Shown: positions 1 through 8,324 of the stretch, in pieces | Layout: each line of letters begins with the position of its first letter | Position numbering within the stretch: the first letter of the stretch is position 1 | NCBI RefSeq assembly: GCF_014644555.1 | Contig: NZ_BMKX01000013.1 | Location: forward strand, 1-64,000 | DNA length: 64,000 nucleotides | Source of the DNA: Glutamicibacter ardleyensis | GTDB taxonomy: Bacteria; Actinomycetota; Actinomycetes; Actinomycetales; Micrococcaceae | Direction: 5' to 3' | Program-made: the position numbers and the translations under genes | Notes under the pieces: model-generated | Told to the model about the DNA's origin: nothing | Seen by the model: only the letters and a program-made list of their open reading frames with translations | Databases searched by the model: none

Positions 1-120
1 GGATGTGGCGGGTGCGGTTACTGCTGGTGCTGCTGCGTGTGCTCCGGCTGCACCACCCAACGTCATTGCTGCAACGATTGAGATGGATGTTGCGGATTTC
101 AGGAGAGTCTTCTTGATCAT
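1..120 (-). CDS. Secreted protein, N-terminus only (cut by window edge)
   Basis: The minus strand opens with ATG at 120-118 and stays open through all 40 codons to the window edge. The 40 residues form a typical Sec signal peptide: a short basic start (MIKK), a hydrophobic core, and an alanine-rich end with an AHA-type cleavage motif near residues 27-29, followed by an Ala/Pro/Thr linker. A GGAG ribosome binding site lies five bases upstream of the ATG. The mature protein is outside the window, so no function can be given. Confidence 0.75.
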   Translation of the reverse strand, partial: MIKKTLLKSATSISIVAAMTLGGAAGAHAAAPAVTAPATS

Positions 121-897
121 GTTTACTCCGTCGATGGGCGGATTCGTTTCGCTTCTCAGAACGATTGATATATGAATCTTTACACGCCTTAAGGGTAAAG
201 TCACGAGTTTTATATAAAAAATTTTGGAAAACGATGGTTTGCGATGTCTGGCCATCTTCTTGTTTCAAATACGTTCATATTCGCGTGTAAGTTTGGCCAT
301 GAGAATTTTATAGACCGTTTGACTAAGGTGAAGATATTCATTTAGTCGAGAGAACGTATCCCTGGGCTGTAAGTGTCTTTTTCTCGAACGTGCTATGAAG
401 AGTTAGTCGCCGAGGGTAGGTCGATTATGTCGCGGACGAACTCTTGCGTTTGCGGGTAAGTGAGTTCCTAAATATTCGTTGGCTCTGGTTCGACCAGCAC
501 GGATGGGTGTCCTGAGAATGGAGAGCTTTGGCATGTTGTTGCTACTTTTCAAAAATCCATAAAACGGGCGTCCGCTGGCGCGGCCGGCTGTTGCCCGGAC
601 TGCGTCCGGTCTTTTCCTGTTTTTTGCTGCTGTCCTTCGGAGTGTACGGGCCACCTCCAAACCCACAAGCCACTCGCTGCGCTTCGGGCGTGCTCCACCA
701 AAAATTCTTGGACCGCGCTCCTACGTCGCTTCTTCCGACCCAAGATTTTATTGCTTTCGCACCCCTGACGGGTTGATGGGTTTTCCGGCTGACCCCGCTT
801 CATTTCATTTCGCCAGCAGGCAAAAAACAACTGGGGGAGACGTTGGGCAGGTGGTTAGTTCCCTGTTCCTCTCACCTCAGGCGAAAGGAACGAAAAG
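121..897. other. Non-coding stretch with structured repeat copy A
   Basis: No convincing gene lies here; the short open frames overlap each other on both strands and lack ribosome binding sites. Positions 121-400 are AT-rich and could hold the promoter of the leftward secreted-protein gene. From about 560 the DNA becomes GC-rich and carries repeat copy A (562-661). The 170 bases from there to the 898 gene probably form its promoter and leader. Confidence 0.6.
562..661 (-). repeat. Dispersed inverted repeat, copy A
   Basis: The reverse complement of this roughly 100-bp stretch closely matches 37392-37490 by eye. Shared blocks include the ACTCCGAAGGA segment, an A-rich tract and CAGCCGGCCGCGCCAGCGGA. 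It contains a perfect stem CCGGAC-TGC-GTCCGG at 595-609. The two copies are about 37 kb apart in opposite orientation, bracketing the relaxase, transfer operon and defence island. Neither copy has a supported gene. The hairpins suggest a role as single-stranded DNA, such as a leading-region promoter or single-strand origin, but that is inference. Confidence 0.7.
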
Positions 898-1320
898 ATG
901 CAGACGAAAACCAAAGACACCCAGGAAGCTGTCACCGTCCCAGCCACCGTTGAACGGGACGTTTACGGAGAAGGGTATGACTGGATGGCGAGCGTCACCG
1001 GCACTAGCTGGAATGAACTCTCAGCATGGGGCCGGGACGGATGGGATCTAGGATCCTGGCCATACATTATCTTCGCCGTCGCGCAGACCGAAGACGAGCA
1101 AGGAAAGCTATTCGGGTACTGCACTTATGTCGAGGGGGACGTAACCGCACGTTGGTATCGCACGCGTGACGCGCGAAGTCTGGCGATCAGTAAAGAGGCG
1201 TACTGGTATTGGGCGAGTGGCCAAGCTGATGGGCCGGAAGCTCTGGAAGGGTTGGACCCGCAGGAGTTCCGGCCCATTGATGGACTGTGCGAACCGTTCA
1301 ACCCCAGCTGGGCTAAATAA
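898..1320 (+). CDS. Hypothetical protein, plasmid leading-region type (140 aa)
   Basis: A 140-residue acidic, tryptophan- and tyrosine-rich soluble protein with no signal peptide or membrane segment. ATG at 898 is preceded by an AAAGGAA ribosome binding site about seven bases upstream. I do not recognise a named domain. It stands alone, preceded by structured repeat copy A and followed by a strong terminator, so it is its own transcription unit. Its place next to the candidate oriT, on the far side from the relaxase, is where conjugative plasmids often carry early-expressed leading-region genes such as antirestriction proteins. That role is inference only. Confidence 0.7.
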   Translation: MQTKTKDTQEAVTVPATVERDVYGEGYDWMASVTGTSWNELSAWGRDGWDLGSWPYIIFAVAQTEDEQGKLFGYCTYVEGDVTARWYRTRDARSLAISKEAYWYWASGQADGPEALEGLDPQEFRPIDGLCEPFNPSWAK

Positions 1321-1328
1321 AGTTCAAG

Positions 1329-1370
1329 GTGCCCTTCGTACTTCCTAGAGGAAGTGCGAAGGGCACTTTC
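1329..1370 (+). terminator. Rho-independent terminator after the 898 gene
   Basis: Arms 1329-1345 and 1350-1366 pair at 16 of 17 positions around a four-base loop (TAGA), followed by a short T tract. It lies nine bases after the stop of the 140-residue gene. Confidence 0.85.
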
Positions 1371-1538
1371 GCGCGTGGCGCGGTAATCTTGCCGCGCTAG
1401 TCGTTCCTGTGTGATTTTGGATCATTCCCAAAACGAGCTGGACAATCCAGAGCGTGCTTAGCTAAGAGACTGATGAAAAAAGCAGGCGCTCCTGGCCGGT
1501 GCCAGATCCAAGGCTAAATATTGCACACGGTGTCCCGT

Positions 1539-1892
1539 TTAATTTTCTTCCGGTGACTTCGGGGCTACCGGCGGAATATACATTTTGAGCTCTGCGCTGC
1601 TCAACCCGAGACGTTCACCGATCGATTTCTTGGATTCACCCGTCTCCAGCATCTGGCCCACCACCTTCATGGCTTCGGCTTGCGTGGTGGTCTTTTTCTG
1701 CTCAGCTGCCGCGCGAAGTTCCGCAATCTTCTGTTCGGTGTCTTCGTCAATCTTGGCGAGCTGATCCTCGTGGACGAAGAACCCTGCCGCCAGCTCGATC
1801 AGCTCCTCGTTACGGCGGGTGATCTCTTCGGCCTTCGCGCGTGCTTTCTCCCTGGCGGCTAACGCGGCGGAGGATTTGCGTGGCTTACTCAT
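1539..1892 (-). CDS. Small charged coiled-coil protein beside oriT, likely relaxosome accessory
   Basis: A 117-residue protein rich in Lys, Glu and Ala. Residues about 10-35 and 45-75 are predicted by eye as long helices or coiled coil. A short C-terminal segment (residues about 85-105, with GESKKSIGERLGLSSAEL) resembles a helix-turn-helix. The gene diverges from the relaxase gene across the 500-bp candidate oriT. Family knowledge: small DNA-binding auxiliary proteins (TrwA, TraM, TraJ types) are commonly encoded next to oriT. The assignment rests on position and composition, not on a recognised domain. Confidence 0.65.
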   Translation of the reverse strand: MSKPRKSSAALAAREKARAKAEEITRRNEELIELAAGFFVHEDQLAKIDEDTEQKIAELRAAAEQKKTTTQAEAMKVVGQMLETGESKKSIGERLGLSSAELKMYIPPVAPKSPEEN

Positions 1893-2006
1893 CTAATATC
1901 TTTTCCTTCACCATCTACAACAACAACTTTTTGGCGAGGGGACACCCCTCGCGCACCCCGGCCCAAAAATGCGTTAACGGACTTCGCTGGCGCTCAGGCT
2001 CTGTCC

Positions 2007-2085
2007 TGCGTGGAGTTTCCCACCTGGGGACGGCCATGAGATCGCAAAACATCTCCACCCGCCCACACGTGGAAAACTCCACGCA
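2007..2085. repeat. Inverted repeat, 17-base arms, in candidate oriT
   Basis: TGCGTGGAGTTTCCCAC at 2007-2023 and GTGGAAAACTCCACGCA at 2069-2085 are reverse complements with one mismatch, separated by 45 bases. This is the strongest inverted repeat in the region and the best candidate for relaxase or accessory-protein binding. Confidence 0.85.
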
Positions 2086-2271
2086 CGGTTTAACACAAGA
2101 GACTTAGCTGGGCACAGCTGCGAGCCTATCAAACCCACCTTGGCCACACCTGCACACAGCCAAGATCGCATGTGCAAAACCGCACCAAAAGAAAAAAGTT
2201 TTGATGGCCAGATCAATCATCCTTCCTGTGTACCCTCCATCCTCGTCCCTCAGCTGAACACGTCCAGTCGA

Positions 2272-2324
2272 CTTTGAGAAACGGTCAACGACCTCCGGCC
2301 AGTATTTTTACCCGATTCTCAAAG
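2272..2324. repeat. 9-bp inverted repeat upstream of the relaxase gene
   Basis: CTTTGAGAA at 2272-2280 and TTCTCAAAG at 2316-2324 are perfect reverse complements 35 bases apart, ending 67 bases before the relaxase start. It could be part of oriT or an operator for the relaxase promoter. Confidence 0.6.
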
Positions 2325-2390
2325 AATTGATCTGTCACACCTCTTGCATCCTCGATAACTTTGGCCAGGATTGCTAGAATCGTGTGTGTG

Positions 2391-5300
2391 ATGACCCTGC
2401 ATAAGCTCAGCGCAGGGGACGGGTATCAGTACTACACCCGTGAAGTCGCCTCCGCTGACGAGCTGCGCACCGGTGACCGGACGCTGGGGGATTACTACAC
2501 CGTCACCGGCCACCCGCCAGGGATCTGGGGTGGCCGCGGAGCGAAGAATCTCGGCGTGTCCGGCGAAGTTACTGAGGAGCAGATGGAACTGCTCTACGGA
2601 CTGGGACAGCACCCCCTCGCAGGGCAGATTGACCCTCAGACCGGTGCGAAGATCGACGCGAAACTCGGCCAGCGCTACAAGCGTTTCGACCAGTACGATG
2701 CGGCACTGACGAAGAAGATCACCACAGCCATGGGTGACTTCACCCGACTGAAGCACCGCGAACCTACCGTTGACGAACGACGCATCATCCGTGCCAAAGC
2801 CGGCGGACAGCACTTCCACCAACTGCATGGTCGCAAGCCCAAGAATAAGGAAGAGCTCTCCCAGTTCATCTCCCGGCAGACCCACAAGGGGTCCAACGCG
2901 GTCGCCGGATACGACATGGTGTTCTCCCCATCCAAGAGCATCTCCTACCTCTGGGGCGTGAGCGACCGCAAAGTCCAAGCCGCCATTGAGAAGGCACATC
3001 ATGCGGCGATTGAAGACGCGATGACGTACCTGGAAACCAACGCCACGTTCACCCGGCGCGGGAAGAACGGGGTCCGCTCCGAAGACGTCGACGGCGGGCT
3101 GATCTACACCTCCTTCCGGCACTATGACTCACGCGATGGTGATCCGCAGCTGCACGATCACATCGTGGTGTCCAACAAGGTTCTGGGCATGGATGGCAAA
3201 TGGAGCGCGCTGGACGGGACCGTTCTGCATAAGTACGCGGTGTCCGCGTCCGAGCATTACAACGCCAAAGTCATGCAGTACGTCTGCAAAGAACTGGGAG
3301 CAGCTCCAGTCGCTCGGGCGGTGGAGGGCAAGCGTCCGATCATCGAAATCGGCGGGGTACAAATGGCCGCGATCGAAGCGGCCTCTTCACGCCGGAGCAG
3401 CATCAAAGAGAACCTTACGCAGTTGGTTGCTGGCTTTGAAGAGCGCCACGGACGCGCCCCGAATGCGAAGCAGCTGATCAAGCTCTCCCAGCAAGCCACA
3501 CTGGAAACCCGTGCGGAGAAGAAGAAAGGCCGTTCCCTGTCCGAGCTCACCGGGCACTGGCAGACCAAGTTCAGCGCTGTTCCTGGAGCACTGACAGGTG
3601 ATGATCTGTTCGCTGCGGTGCGCGCGTATTCCAAAACCCAGAACCCGAACTACGACCTGGTGGACGTCCTGCCCGCTGAGCAGATCGAGACCTTAGCGCA
3701 GTCGACGATCACCCGTCTGGAACAAAACCGGTCCACGTGGACGACGGCTCATGTGGAAGCCGAAGTGCGCCGCCAACTCACCCACGAGTACCAAGCCCAA
3801 CCCGTCGCAGACAGTGTCATCGTTCAGATCCGGGCCGCTGCGTTGGACTCGTTGAGTTTGAAAGTCACCCCTGATCTGCCCGTCCCAGCAGCCGTTCCTG
3901 GGGCGGTCATTGCCGTGTACCGGTACCAGAAACCCCACGCCGCCCTCTACACCTCCGAGACCATTCTGGAAGCAGAGCATACCGCCGTGCAGGCCGCCCG
4001 CACCGACGTGATCCCGGCAGTGACGCAGGGTGAATTCACCCGTGTCCTGGAGAACTTCGATGGCCGGCTGAACGATCATCAGATCGCGCTGGCCCAGGAA
4101 TTCTCCTGCAGTCCCAAGCTTCTGGTGGCCGGGATCGGGCCGGCCGGTACCGGCAAAACTACCTCCATGCGTCTTGCTGTCACGGCAATGCAGCACGCCG
4201 GCCATCATGTGGTGGCGGTCGCCCCATCTGCTAAAGCAGCCTCCCTGCTGGGCAGCGAAGTCGGCGCGGAAGCGATGACCGTTGACCGTCTTCTGCGTGC
4301 ACCGGACATGCTGAACCCCGGCGACGTTGTGCTGGTTGATGAGGCGGGGATGCTTGGCACCCCGCAGTTCGTGACCCTCGTCCTGCAAGCGAAAAAGCGC
4401 GGGGCCCTGGTGCGGGCTATCGGCGATGACAAGCAGCTTTCCGCCGTCGGAGCCGGCGGACTATTGCGTCTGCTGAACGCCGAAGAAGAATTGGTGAACT
4501 TGGAGGAGATCCACCGGTTCCGCAACGAAGATGGCACCGCCAACCTGGAAGAAGCCGCCGCCTCGTTGGCACTGCGTGAAGCACCTGCGGTGGGTAAAGA
4601 TGACCCGTGGGCGTACTACCGCGCCGAAGGCAAGATCCAAGCCGGAACCGTGGACCACATGGCTGACCAGGTCTTTGCTGCGTGGCAGAAAGACACCAAC
4701 GAGGGACTGAAATCCCTCATGCTCGCCGGAACCAACACGCAAGTTGATCGCCTGAACCAGAAGGCCCAAGCCTACCGACTGCACACTGGCCAGCTTGATG
4801 ATGCCCAATCGCTGACCGGCCGGAACAACGCCCAGATCTATGCCGGCGATGTCATCCTGACGAAGAACAATGACCGCCGGATCAGTGTCCACCAGGGCAA
4901 AGACTTCGTCAAAAATAACGATGCCTGGATAGTGGAAAGCATCGAAGATGGCAACCTGCTGGCACGCCACCAACAGCACCAAGGACTCGCCGTCATTCCT
5001 GCCTCTTACGCCGAAAAGCATGCGATCCTCGGTTACGCCGACACAGTCCACACCGCTCAAGGCGCCACCGTCGATACCGCCCACGCCCTGCTCACCAACC
5101 AGAGCGATCGCGCAGGAGCATATGTGGCGACCAGCCGCGGAAAATACGACAACCAGATCTATGTCGGACTAGCAGAGAACGAACGCCCCGATGAAGTATT
5201 GAAGGGCATCGCTGAACGCACTGACCTGAACATCACCGCGCACGAATCGATCACCCGCGAACACGACAAAGCCAGAGACCTGAATGGACTAGGTGAAATC

Positions 5301-6722
5301 TACCGGGATCTGGCAGACCAAGCGCGCAACGCACGCTTTGAGCAGATCCTCCGCACCGCCGTTGGCGCTCGTGTGGCCGAACCGTTCCTTGCGGACCCAG
5401 CATGGGGAGCCGTCACCCATCACCTGCAGAACGCAGAATCCCAAGGGATTAAGCTTGAAACGCTGTTGGCTGATGCCTACCACCAACGCGAATTCGCTAA
5501 TGCGGACCAGCCAGCAGCAGTGCTGGCCTGGCGCATGGAACCGCTGATCGAAAACCGTGCCGAAACCCTGGCCGAAGCGCATCGCCCTCTGCGCGACGTG
5601 GCCACCAAGCACTTGGAAGAACTCGAACGCCGAGCCACTGCGCAAGCAGACATTCTGGCTGTCCCTTACCGGGAGACTGCCACGCAGCTGGCCACTAAGG
5701 AAGGACTGAGCCCCTATACGCGCCGGTTGTATGGCCACCTGACCGATGACGCACTAGCCAACAGAGTCAAAGACACCAGCGATGACTTGCTACGCCAAAT
5801 TCCCTCCGACCCGGAAAACAACGAAAAACTGCTGTCCTGGTCCCTGAACAAGCTGCGCGAAGAGCAACAACGACGTGAGAAAATGCCAGAGCTGCTGCGG
5901 CAAGCAGAAACCCTGGACCGCGGCCACGAGCTGCACAGCACCGCTGCCGGAACGATTCTTGAACGCATCAGCCGCGAGTTGGAGCTGCGTGAACTCGAAC
6001 AACCAGCCCTTCAACCAGCGCATGTTCGCAATGAACTGGGTGAATGGTACGCACCCACCGCCGAGCTGCATGATCCTCGCACCCCGGACGCGTGGAAGCA
6101 GCAGCTGACCGGATACCGCCAGGCGTTGGATACCGAGCATCAGCGGGTCGGCGCGGATCTGGCGCAGAACCCGCCGGTCTGGCTGGATGCCTTGGGTCCG
6201 GTGCCAGGACGCAGCGACCGGGCCGAAGAATGGCGCCGGGTCGCGGCCGAAGTCGCAGCCTGCCGGCGCACCTACAACATCGCTGAATCAGAACCAGAAC
6301 TACTCCCCAAAACACATCTGAAGAAAAGTGAAGTGGCCCAGAACCTGCGCAACCGCGCGGCTGCGCTGCACAAGCACTCGGAACTGACCACTCGTGAGCC
6401 AATGCCAGAGGCAGCTAAAACCGAGGCAGTACAGCGGAAGAATGATCAGGCCATCACTACGCTCAGCCCTACGAGCGCTGAAGCGAAACTTGCCCAGCTG
6501 CGCCGACTGAGCCAAGGAACTACGCAACCCACGACAGAACAGGAGAACACTGTGCCGGCAGAGTTCGAGCATGAAATGAGCGGGCAGAAGCCAACCCCGG
6601 CGGCCGAGTCGCTGCTTGAAAAACTGCGCAGGAACCGCACTGAACTGCAAGATGAGCAGAAGAACCGTGTTCAGGATGACGAGCTACGCCGCAAGGGACC
6701 TCAGGGGCCGACGCTTACGTAG
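2391..6722 (+). CDS. traA: MobF-family conjugative relaxase-helicase (TraA/TrwC type)
   Basis: A 1443-residue protein that nicks oriT and unwinds the transferred strand. The N-terminal relaxase domain shows the tyrosine cluster GDGYQYYTRE (residues about 9-18) and the metal-binding LHDHIVVSNK motif near residue 254. A RecD-like superfamily 1 helicase follows, with Walker A GPAGTGKTT near 584, Walker B DEAGML near 650 and a late YVATSRGKY motif near 910. The remaining 500 residues are charged helical sequence. I chose ATG 2391 because TrwC proteins begin just before the tyrosine motif; in-frame TTG 2361, GTG 2382 and GTG 2388 upstream are alternatives. A terminator follows directly. Confidence 0.95.
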   Translation: MTLHKLSAGDGYQYYTREVASADELRTGDRTLGDYYTVTGHPPGIWGGRGAKNLGVSGEVTEEQMELLYGLGQHPLAGQIDPQTGAKIDAKLGQRYKRFDQYDAALTKKITTAMGDFTRLKHREPTVDERRIIRAKAGGQHFHQLHGRKPKNKEELSQFISRQTHKGSNAVAGYDMVFSPSKSISYLWGVSDRKVQAAIEKAHHAAIEDAMTYLETNATFTRRGKNGVRSEDVDGGLIYTSFRHYDSRDGDPQLHDHIVVSNKVLGMDGKWSALDGTVLHKYAVSASEHYNAKVMQYVCKELGAAPVARAVEGKRPIIEIGGVQMAAIEAASSRRSSIKENLTQLVAGFEERHGRAPNAKQLIKLSQQATLETRAEKKKGRSLSELTGHWQTKFSAVPGALTGDDLFAAVRAYSKTQNPNYDLVDVLPAEQIETLAQSTITRLEQNRSTWTTAHVEAEVRRQLTHEYQAQPVADSVIVQIRAAALDSLSLKVTPDLPVPAAVPGAVIAVYRYQKPHAALYTSETILEAEHTAVQAARTDVIPAVTQGEFTRVLENFDGRLNDHQIALAQEFSCSPKLLVAGIGPAGTGKTTSMRLAVTAMQHAGHHVVAVAPSAKAASLLGSEVGAEAMTVDRLLRAPDMLNPGDVVLVDEAGMLGTPQFVTLVLQAKKRGALVRAIGDDKQLSAVGAGGLLRLLNAEEELVNLEEIHRFRNEDGTANLEEAAASLALREAPAVGKDDPWAYYRAEGKIQAGTVDHMADQVFAAWQKDTNEGLKSLMLAGTNTQVDRLNQKAQAYRLHTGQLDDAQSLTGRNNAQIYAGDVILTKNNDRRISVHQGKDFVKNNDAWIVESIEDGNLLARHQQHQGLAVIPASYAEKHAILGYADTVHTAQGATVDTAHALLTNQSDRAGAYVATSRGKYDNQIYVGLAENERPDEVLKGIAERTDLNITAHESITREHDKARDLNGLGEIYRDLADQARNARFEQILRTAVGARVAEPFLADPAWGAVTHHLQNAESQGIKLETLLADAYHQREFANADQPAAVLAWRMEPLIENRAETLAEAHRPLRDVATKHLEELERRATAQADILAVPYRETATQLATKEGLSPYTRRLYGHLTDDALANRVKDTSDDLLRQIPSDPENNEKLLSWSLNKLREEQQRREKMPELLRQAETLDRGHELHSTAAGTILERISRELELRELEQPALQPAHVRNELGEWYAPTAELHDPRTPDAWKQQLTGYRQALDTEHQRVGADLAQNPPVWLDALGPVPGRSDRAEEWRRVAAEVAACRRTYNIAESEPELLPKTHLKKSEVAQNLRNRAAALHKHSELTTREPMPEAAKTEAVQRKNDQAITTLSPTSAEAKLAQLRRLSQGTTQPTTEQENTVPAEFEHEMSGQKPTPAAESLLEKLRRNRTELQDEQKNRVQDDELRRKGPQGPTLT

Positions 6723-6738
6723 TGTAGGAACTTAACGA

Positions 6739-6766
6739 AAGAAACCCACGAATCCGTGGGTTTCTT
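6739..6766 (+). terminator. Rho-independent terminator after the relaxase gene
   Basis: A perfect 12-bp stem, AAGAAACCCACG (6739-6750) with its complement at 6755-6766, closed by a four-base loop. It starts 17 bases after the relaxase stop codon. Confidence 0.85.
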
Positions 6767-6864
6767 CGATGTATAAAGCACGAGTCCTTGTCCCTTGCTA
6801 TATGCCCCATGCTATTACGGGCGGGTTGATTTTTCCACGCGCGCACAACTATAGTTAGAGGTGC

Positions 6865-6898
6865 AGACCCCCCTCATACACTTGAGATCAGGGGGTCT
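6865..6898 (-). terminator. Hairpin after the transfer operon
   Basis: AGACCCCC (6865-6872) and GGGGGTCT (6891-6898) form an 8-bp stem with an 18-base loop, 13 bases beyond the last gene of the leftward operon. It probably ends that transcript; the large loop and lack of a clear T tract lower confidence. Confidence 0.5.
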
Positions 6899-6911
6899 AG
6901 CTGTTTAACTC

Positions 6912-7616
6912 CTAGATTGCTTTGGGCAAGCGCTCTGGATCGCGTTCTGAGAGGTATTTCGGGTACCAGTCTTGAGCGAACCCATTTTTGGGATGCTGGT
7001 CGATGAGGGCGTTGGCACTCCATGCAACGAGATCAGCCATCTGAACCAACTGCGAAGTTTTTGAGTCGAGATGGATAGCATCTTCAATCACGTGCCTTTT
7101 GCTGAGTTCTAGGCTGCGATGGGTATTTTTGTAGGAATCGTCAGTGCCATCGCCGTCCATCAGGATCATGGCCAGAGAATTGGATTCCTCTAGTTCTGAC
7201 TCAAATCTGTTGACGAGAGATAAATAAGTTTCTGTTCTCGTCTGCGCGAGAGCTTTAGGCTCGCCGCTTCGATAGACGGCACCAAGTCGCAGGCCTTCGG
7301 TGTAGCGCAAAGTTTCTAAGCATTCTAAGGCTACTTCTCGCCCGAAATCTTTCCAGAACTCAATGCCATTATGGATAAATCTATCTGGCATTTTGGTTGA
7401 GATGCGTCCACGGCCGTTGACGTACTCGGTGGTATGCAGTTCTTCAGTGACTGGGATTCTGTACTCGCGCCAGAGCCTTTTGCGTAGGTCTAGCCAGGTC
7501 CGCAGTACTGATGACCACCGATCGGGTGAGAACTCAATCCATCCGTAAACGACGAGTCCGCTTTTGGGATGTCCGGAATCATCGATGTAGATGAGGCGAT
7601 CTAAAGGTAAAGGCAC
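6912..7616 (-). CDS. DUF3800 domain protein
   Basis: A 234-residue soluble protein with the DUF3800 signature: an N-terminal IYIDDSG motif (residues about 9-15) with two adjacent Asp, a middle LMDGDG segment near residue 153, and a C-terminal DSKTSQLVQMADLVAW motif near 185-200. DUF3800 proteins are predicted to have an RNase H-like fold with acidic residues that could bind metal; the substrate is unknown. It is the last gene of the leftward run, 48 bases after the DUF4913 gene, and may be a passenger rather than a transfer component. Confidence 0.8.
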   Translation of the reverse strand: MPLPLDRLIYIDDSGHPKSGLVVYGWIEFSPDRWSSVLRTWLDLRKRLWREYRIPVTEELHTTEYVNGRGRISTKMPDRFIHNGIEFWKDFGREVALECLETLRYTEGLRLGAVYRSGEPKALAQTRTETYLSLVNRFESELEESNSLAMILMDGDGTDDSYKNTHRSLELSKRHVIEDAIHLDSKTSQLVQMADLVAWSANALIDQHPKNGFAQDWYPKYLSERDPERLPKAI

Positions 7617-7664
7617 GTGAACAGTCTAATTTTGAATGCAGGTTATTCCTATTTCTTCTCTCAT

Positions 7665-8324
7665 TCACTGGCGAGCCGTAGATTGTGGAATCAAAGAATT
7701 CGGATCGTTGTTTTGGGTCGTGAGGTAGGTACCATCAAGCCACTGAGTGAATTGTTCATTCAGCGACTCGGGAACTGGATCGACCCGGTCTGGGGCACGA
7801 TGCTCGCGCCTGCATCCGGCCATGCCTCCCTTATCGACAGGTGCGTTGACGATGTCCAGCACATCGGGCAGGTAGCGCAGGTTCCAATACACCAGGTCAC
7901 TGTTGGGGCTCGCCGTCCCGTAGTTGGCGGCTTTCCAAGACAGGTAGAACCCCATGAGGTGGGCGACGACGTTGGGGTGGCGGAACCAGCAGGGCGGGAT
8001 CATGTTGGTGCTTTGCCCAGCCCCATATGTGGTGTTGAACCACGGCAGCCATGCATTGATCTCTTCCAGTAGCCCAGCATTTTCCTCGGGTTTGCCTTGG
8101 TAGAGGTTCCATGGGGATGGCTCTGGTTCTTTGCTCTTTTTCAGTAGCGTTTCCAGCTGGCCGGCGAGCTCTACAAGGACTGCTTCTTGTTCCTGGAGCC
8201 CTTGCTCGACCTTGCCCTGGCGTTCCACCAGTGGCTCAACGATCGGGACCAGCAACTCGATCAGCTCATCGCGGTTACTCTGCTCGCTCAACGTCCACCG
8301 CCTCGGCCCCGATCTGGTCGGCAT
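7665..8324 (-). CDS. DUF4913 domain protein of the transfer operon
   Basis: Up to 219 residues. Residues about 15-65 form a charged coiled coil, then a DUF4913-like domain with NAWLPWF, IPPCWFRHPNVVAHL and FYLSWKAA motifs (residues about 90-140). Family knowledge: DUF4913 proteins are common on actinobacterial conjugative elements beside the coupling protein, and their role is unknown. The ATG at 8324 overlaps the upstream coupling-protein gene by 50 bases. An in-frame TTG at 8291 would reduce this to 17 bases and follows a GAGGCGG sequence, so the true start may be there. Confidence 0.8.
   Translation of the reverse strand: MPTRSGPRRWTLSEQSNRDELIELLVPIVEPLVERQGKVEQGLQEQEAVLVELAGQLETLLKKSKEPEPSPWNLYQGKPEENAGLLEEINAWLPWFNTTYGAGQSTNMIPPCWFRHPNVVAHLMGFYLSWKAANYGTASPNSDLVYWNLRYLPDVLDIVNAPVDKGGMAGCRREHRAPDRVDPVPESLNEQFTQWLDGTYLTTQNNDPNSLIPQSTARQ

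Larger units (their letters stand above)
1893..2390. other. Candidate oriT / divergent promoter region
   Basis: This intergenic region separates the small coiled-coil gene (minus) from the relaxase (plus) and holds three inverted repeats: a perfect 8-bp stem at 1934-1952, a 17-base pair of arms at 2007-2023 and 2069-2085 (16 of 17 pairing), and a perfect 9-bp pair at 2272-2280 and 2316-2324. MobF relaxases typically act on an oriT next to their own gene, and such inverted repeats are their usual binding sites. The nick position cannot be read from the sequence. Confidence 0.6.
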
